Assembly: GCF_028389875.1 (NCBI RefSeq)
Contig: NC_084665.1
Location: forward strand, 18,570,001 to 18,634,000
Reading direction: 5' to 3'
DNA: 64,000 nt
Source: Rhea pennata
Lineage: Eukaryota; Chordata; Aves; Rheiformes; Rheidae
Shown here: positions 58,959 to 64,000 of the stretch, piece by piece
Position numbering within the stretch: position 1 is the first letter of the stretch
Layout: each line of letters starts with the position of its first letter
The notes under the pieces: generated by a model
Seen by the model: the letters and a program-made list of their open reading frames with translations, nothing else
What the model was told of the DNA's origin: nothing
Databases searched by the model: none
Position numbers and translations under genes: made by a program

Positions 58959-61014
58959 CTTTCCTGATGCTCCTTTGCAACATAGTTTCTTTCCTGCTGG
59001 GCAGGAGAGATCAGGATACAGCATATGCTACTTGCATTTAAAGCCTTTAATATGGTGCTTTTTTTAATCTTGGCTTTCATGAATAAATTTTAAGAGAATT
59101 AGTTCAGTGGTGTGTGGTGAGGTTTTTTGGCCTTTTTTTTTTTTTAATGTAATACTGGAGAGCAAGCAATGAATTCCAGTCTATAGATCATAGCTGCAGA
59201 AGAGAGGACTGCTGAGCTTTTTTTCTTTTTTTTTCTTTCCTTTTTTTTTTTTTTTTTCCTGCCATTGGCCTTTTCTCCTCTACAACTTCTAACCAAATCA
59301 GGCTGAAATCCTGGCTCTGAAGTCAGGAGCAATTCCTGTGTAAACCTTTCTTTTCAGCTGGATAAATTGGTATTAAGTGTTTGCCACTGAGAATTCTTGT
59401 AAAAATGCAGAATATTATTACTGGGTAGAGTATTTCACCTAGCACCTAGGTCAGTTACAGTTTGCTCCTTCAATAACAAAGAAGAGCAACAATACTAGAC
59501 TGTAAAGCCATCAGCAGCAGGCTTTGTACAAGAAAGTATGCTGGGATGTGGACAGTTTGCCTTGTTTTTTTTTCCATGGGATCCCAGGAATAAGTGGGGA
59601 TGATGGATGTTTCTCTGACCAGGAACCTCCTGTGTACTTAAAACAGCAGTGCCTTCTCTAGCAGAAGCAAGTGATGCTGGGTCCTGGCTCTTTGCTCAGT
59701 TACATCTGACAGTGAGAACTTTGGAGAATTTAAAATTAATGCTGTTATTAACAGAGAACCACTATGCATTTGGTAATCAATATCTGTATTCCTTGTCTAG
59801 TTCAGTTTGTATGTCTGATCTTGCTAACTTTCAGTTACTTGCTAACTTCCTATAGGAGGCACATACAGCAGAACAGTGTCAACCTCAGTACCTCATTTCA
59901 CTTAAAGACAGAGCTCAGGCTGTAAGTTGCGCCCTTCTCAGCAGTTCCATGAATTTGCAAAGAAGGGGGCAAAACCCTGCAAAAAAAACTTTGCTGAAGA
60001 CTGCAGACATGCCCTCACCTAATGTTCAGTTTTGCCTGGGGTATACTGCAAGTCATCTAGTCTGGTACAACAGTTTACTCTTCCTGCACTGAGCCATGCA
60101 GCCTGTTTTCTCGTCATGGAAACAATGAGTCAGGGTGACTTTGTTTGGAAATGTTTGTGCATTTAATTCTGTCAAGTTTCATTGACTGAATGCATTCTCA
60201 TCAAGCTGGCATGTTTGAACTACACTACAATTACTTTTGCCAGTCTTTCCCCTTGGGGGGGGGGGGGAATCAAGGGGGAAGCTAAAGTCATTCTCTCTAG
60301 GGCACCTTGTAACACTACAGTGATGGCCTGTCTTACATCATGTGGATGGTTCTCCTGTGGCAATAGGAGCCACAGCCACTGCTGCGCTCCCTGCTGTGTT
60401 AGTATGGGCTGTATCTGACCATCTGTACAGTCTTTTCAGCAGTTTGGTAAAAGTGGGGATTAATTTTTTTGTTTTGTTTTTAAAGGAGGTTTTAATGTTA
60501 GCTGGGGACTTGGGAGACTGAGGTCAGCTCTTTAATTTGTCTACGTCTCAAGTTCTGTTGAAATTGGTCTAGGTGCTTAGCTCTGACTTCAATGTGTTTT
60601 AAGTCCAGATCCACAGCAATACATAGAGATCTGCCCTCTGAGATCTTTCCTATTCATGGACAAAAAATGTTGCCCTGCCCAACAGGAAAAGGGAATTAAT
60701 ATTTGCTCAGTTGTATGTATGTTCCCAGCTGCTATGGTAACACACACTGAGTCATAAATATCCCTGTGGACTTCATTAGATGTCTAGATTGATTAGCAGC
60801 ATGTCTTTCCTAGTTTCTTTGCTTGTTCACAGATATTCTCCTGACAGCTGTCCTGCATATCTCTATTAAAAAAGAACAAAGCCCTGGGGATTAACACTTG
60901 ATAATGTTTCAAAGCAGTTGCAACAGGATGGGGCAAAGGACTGGGTTGCATACCTTGCCAGGACAAAAGCCCAAATCCATATGCTCCTCTTTCTTGCCCA
61001 CTGGCTTGGCACTT

Positions 61015-61455
61015 AGAATCATAGAATTGGTAAGGTTGGAAGGGACCTCTGGAGATCATCTAGTCCAACCCCCCCTGCTCAAGCAAGGTCACCTAGAGCA
61101 TGTTAGACAGGGTTGCATCCAGGCAGGTTTTGAGTATCTCCAGAGAAGGAGACTCCACAACCTCTCCGGGCAACCTGTGCCAGTGCTCCGTCACTCTCAC
61201 AGGGAAGAAATTCCCCCTCACGGTCAGGCAGAACTGCCTGTGCTTCAATTTCCGCCCATTGCCTCTTGTCCTGTCACATGGGACAACTGAAGAGAGTTTG
61301 TCCCCGTCCCCTTGACACTCTCCCTTCAGGTACTTAGTCACATTGATCAGATCCCCCCTCAGTCTTCTCTTCCCCAGGCTGAACAGGCCCAGCTCTCGCA
61401 GCCGTTCCTCATAGGGCGGGTGCTCCAGCCCTCTGACCATCTTTGTAGCACTTAA
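61015..61455 (-). mobile_element. CR1 non-LTR retrotransposon, 5'-truncated, ORF2 C-terminus open
   Basis: The left end AGAATCATAGAATTGG is the reverse complement of the CR1 3' terminal repeat. The - strand frame (stop near 61093, open to 61470) encodes the end of the CR1 ORF2 polyprotein: [36 protein letters not shown] and [16 protein letters not shown]. Only the last 120 or so residues remain, so it cannot move by itself. The open frame suggests a younger insertion than the copy at 51 kb. Confidence 0.93.
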
Positions 61456-61966
61456 GGGAATGCATGACACATGTCACGTTGGTGCCCAGCTAAGCAAGAA
61501 ACATCTAGCTTGGCATGTAGCACTATCAAGTGCTGATCATACCTGCATTCTCCTGTATGGAGGTACTTGTCAGGAAAACCAAGGTGTACGCATATGTATT
61601 TTGTTTTTAACTGACAGAATACTTCAGAAGAACAGAAAAGAGAAAAAATATCTGAAGCGTTATAATTCTCCTTAATGCTTACCATAATGTGTAGAAAACA
61701 CAGGGCAGGTGGGACAGACCTGTGTTTACAACAATCTGCTTGGTGTCACTGACCTGATCTGTGCTGCTGCTCTCTCAAATAGCCAACTACCTAGAGAATT
61801 ACTACACAGGAGATTAATAGGGTCAATGTTTTATTTTTGCCTTTAGCACATTTAAAAAAAGTAGACTGTTACTCAGCTACTCAGGCATCTGGATACCAAG
61901 GTGACAGCCAAGGTGTGAAACTCTAAGGGCAAGCTGTTAATAAATACTTATTTACTTATACTTCTA

Positions 61967-61970
<4 letters not shown>

Positions 61971-61997
<27 letters not shown>

Positions 61998-62300
61998 GAT
62001 AAATGCTTAGAACATAACTTTATTCTCTTCTGGCAGTTTATTTCAGTGTGAGATTAGATGAAGAAGTGATCTTAACCTACAGTCCAATTAGGAATTTTCT
62101 GTCTGGAACTTCCCCTTGCTCATTCCAGTGCCAATGTGTTGATTCTTTACACCCTATTTTAAAGAAGTGTTGTAGAATGTTGCTAAGGCCTCTCACAAAA
62201 GCAGCCAATTACTATTTTATATTTGGCAGCATTTTGGTGATGGGTGAAATTATCTACATAGCATAGTTTATTGTGAAATTACAGGGCATTTGGGAAGCCA
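61971..62300 (-). other. Poly-A-tailed segment, possible retrocopied 3' UTR
   Basis: On the - strand an AATAAA (62019-62024), with a second at 62037-62042, is followed after 21 bases by 27 A (61971-61997). That is the spacing of a mature mRNA 3' end. The body to the right has no long open frame, so it would be UTR only. No clear target-site duplication was found, and the right boundary is a guess. Confidence 0.3.
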
Positions 62301-64000
62301 TTTGCAGCTGATGCAGCTTCTTCACAACCTCCAGACAGAAGAACATGAATGGAAAATGAGTCCCAACTGTACAGCAGTAGAAATATCAGACAAGATGAAC
62401 ATGCTAACTACTTTCTTCTATCAGATGTTCTTTCTCATGGGATAGACTTCTGATAGCATGAAAAGATTTAACAGATTTAACACACAATTGACAAGTCAGT
62501 GGGACTATTAGTAGATTCAGTCTACAGAGAAAATGATCTTCTTGCAGATGCCTTGCTACCCAGACTTTGTAAGGCAGGCCATAGCTTAATGAGTACTTGT
62601 CTGTGCACAATCAGAATACCTGGCAGCTTGCATTTAACCCAGATCAGGCAGGATTATGCAATTATATTTCTGTCAAATCAGCCCAGGCATGATATAGTCT
62701 TTATGCTGACTACGGGAAGACAGATGATACCTGACCCAGCATAAAATCCACTAGGTTGTAATACTTTCTAAGAACCAGTTTAAACCAGCTGTGTGTGAGA
62801 GAGAGTAGGTAGTGGTTCAGCATTTCTCACCATGTAGCTACACATTTTTTTTTTGGTCTGATAGTAAGCACACTTTAGCTGGATTTGCTGGCTTGTGGAC
62901 CCTGTGAGGGAGCTCAAGTAGGATGGAATGGGAATAGTAATGTCAAGAAGTGCTGAATAAAAAACAAAGCTGTTTCTTTGCACTAGATATCTTATAGTTT
63001 GCTGTCATTACTGCTTTATACTGTGCTGTTTCTTTTAGCAATTCATCTCCCTCCAAATGAATTTTAGTGACTGGGATTTCCCTCCTCACCACCCTTTTAA
63101 AGTTGCTGTTATCCACAGATTGAAAAGCCATCAGACCACAGCCCTCAAGAGGGCAGAGGGTTATTGTTCTGTGCCCCTCTGTGCCTACCCAGTAACTGAG
63201 GATTTCAGTAAGCTGGTCAAGGCTGCTGCGTGTGTCAGAGTCAGGTTCCTAAGGACAGTATCAGCAGAAAAATGGGATGGTTGGAATAGCAAACTGTGAG
63301 CCTCTAGGGAGGGAGCAACTCTTAGAAATGAAATGAGTGCCTACTCCTCAGAGCTAATGACTTGATCTGAGGTTTTAAACTGAATGATATGGGTTGGAGG
63401 TTGAGTCCAGCTGGTCAGTGATGTCTGGCATGAAAGCAGTTCAAAGTTTAGGGAAGAAGAATCTGTCAAGGCAAAATGAGCTGGCAGTCCATGCTGGAGG
63501 AGGAGAGAGTGCCAAGAGGTGTAGGTGTCACCTGAGTGTGACAGATGGCTAAAAGAAAAGAAGTAAGACTGTGGCTGAAAGTGGCTGCTGTGAAACCCGG
63601 GGAAGGATGACACAGAGGTGGGTGGTTGTGAGGAGGAAAGTACATCTGCCTGAGGAAAAGATGAGGGGAAAGGACTGGAGAGTGGAGATAGGAGAAGGGA
63701 AGGTGGAAAGGAGGGGTCAGGGGAAGAGTTTGAGAGATGAAACACTCTCACAATGATTTAAGGAAGTTTCTCTCAAGGTGAGTAGCTGGTGGGACAAGCA
63801 GAAGAGGGCAGAAGGGAAGATGAAAAGTAGAGATAAGTACTGGGTATACCTCATTGCAGCTCATCCTAAACAATTTTTGTAAAAAGCGGCTGTACTCCTT
63901 TCTGAAAGTGGCAGCTTTTCAAGGAGATACAGAGAGATTCCTGTAATATATAACTTAGGTATATTGGGAAGTAGGCAGAAATACTTCAGGATGAAAGGAC

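Larger units (their letters stand above)
57922..64000 (-). other. EHD3: EHD3 intron, visible part
   Basis: No upstream EHD3 exon (which would encode the IDTPG and ILSGEKQR region) is found up to 64000, so this intron is at least 6 kb. It contains a 34-base A run, T-rich tracts near 59219-59258, a 13-base G run (60255-60267), a CR1 copy, a poly-A-tailed segment, and a polypurine-rich stretch (about 63590-63760). Confidence 0.7.

Noticed and set aside
1-64000. CRISPR arrays, operons or prophage
   Set aside because: The sequence is a spliced vertebrate genome; no direct-repeat and spacer array or prokaryotic gene was seen.

Overview
The window is nuclear genomic DNA from a vertebrate, most likely a bird. 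The evidence is spliced genes with GT-AG introns, vertebrate XDH and EHD3 genes, and two truncated CR1 retrotransposons of the type common in birds and other sauropsids. A crocodilian or turtle is not formally excluded. I recognise three genes, all by reading exons directly.

Region 1 (1 to about 22-24 kb, + strand) is the 3' half of XDH, xanthine dehydrogenase. Nineteen consecutive coding exons (987 to 21047) encode the last 711 residues, nearly all of the molybdopterin domain. They align with bovine XDH from about residue 619 to the end, and the only length change is a loss of about 3 residues near the C-terminus. The purine-site residues equivalent to bovine Glu802, Arg880, Phe914, Phe1009, Thr1010 and Glu1261 are all present, which separates the gene from aldehyde oxidase. 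The position equivalent to bovine Cys992, one partner of the disulfide that converts XDH to oxidase in mammals, is Arg.

Region 2 (about 25.7 to 28.0 kb, - strand) is a small two-exon gene for a Golgi-type carbohydrate sulfotransferase-like protein of the CHST8-14 (HNK-1ST) family. Exon 1 encodes a type II signal anchor inside a CpG island; exon 2 encodes the whole luminal domain. The 3'-phosphate-binding motif is intact. The 5'-phosphosulfate loop has lost both usual lysines, and a loop found in relatives is deleted. This is the most unusual gene here: a divergent, possibly catalytically altered sulfotransferase between XDH and EHD3. It is tail-to-tail with XDH.

Region 3 (28.0 to 54.05 kb) has no gene I can recognise. 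It holds several orphan CpG-rich blocks (about 32.1-32.3, 32.6-32.9, 34.1-34.5 and 40.95-41.25 kb), homopolymer runs, a perfect 26-nt AT palindrome, a consensus CRE and a CR1 fragment.

Region 4 (54.05 to 64.0 kb, - strand) is the 3' end of EHD3: three exons covering the end of the GTPase domain, the helical domain, and the C-terminal linker and EH domain. Upstream exons lie beyond the window. The visible part of the next intron (57.9-64 kb) contains a CR1 copy with an open C-terminal reading frame and a poly-A-tailed segment that resembles a retrocopied 3' UTR.

XDH next to EHD3 matches the order I recall for human chromosome 2p23, which supports both identifications. The three genes have no evident joint function: purine catabolism, glycan sulfation (inferred) and endosomal membrane remodelling.
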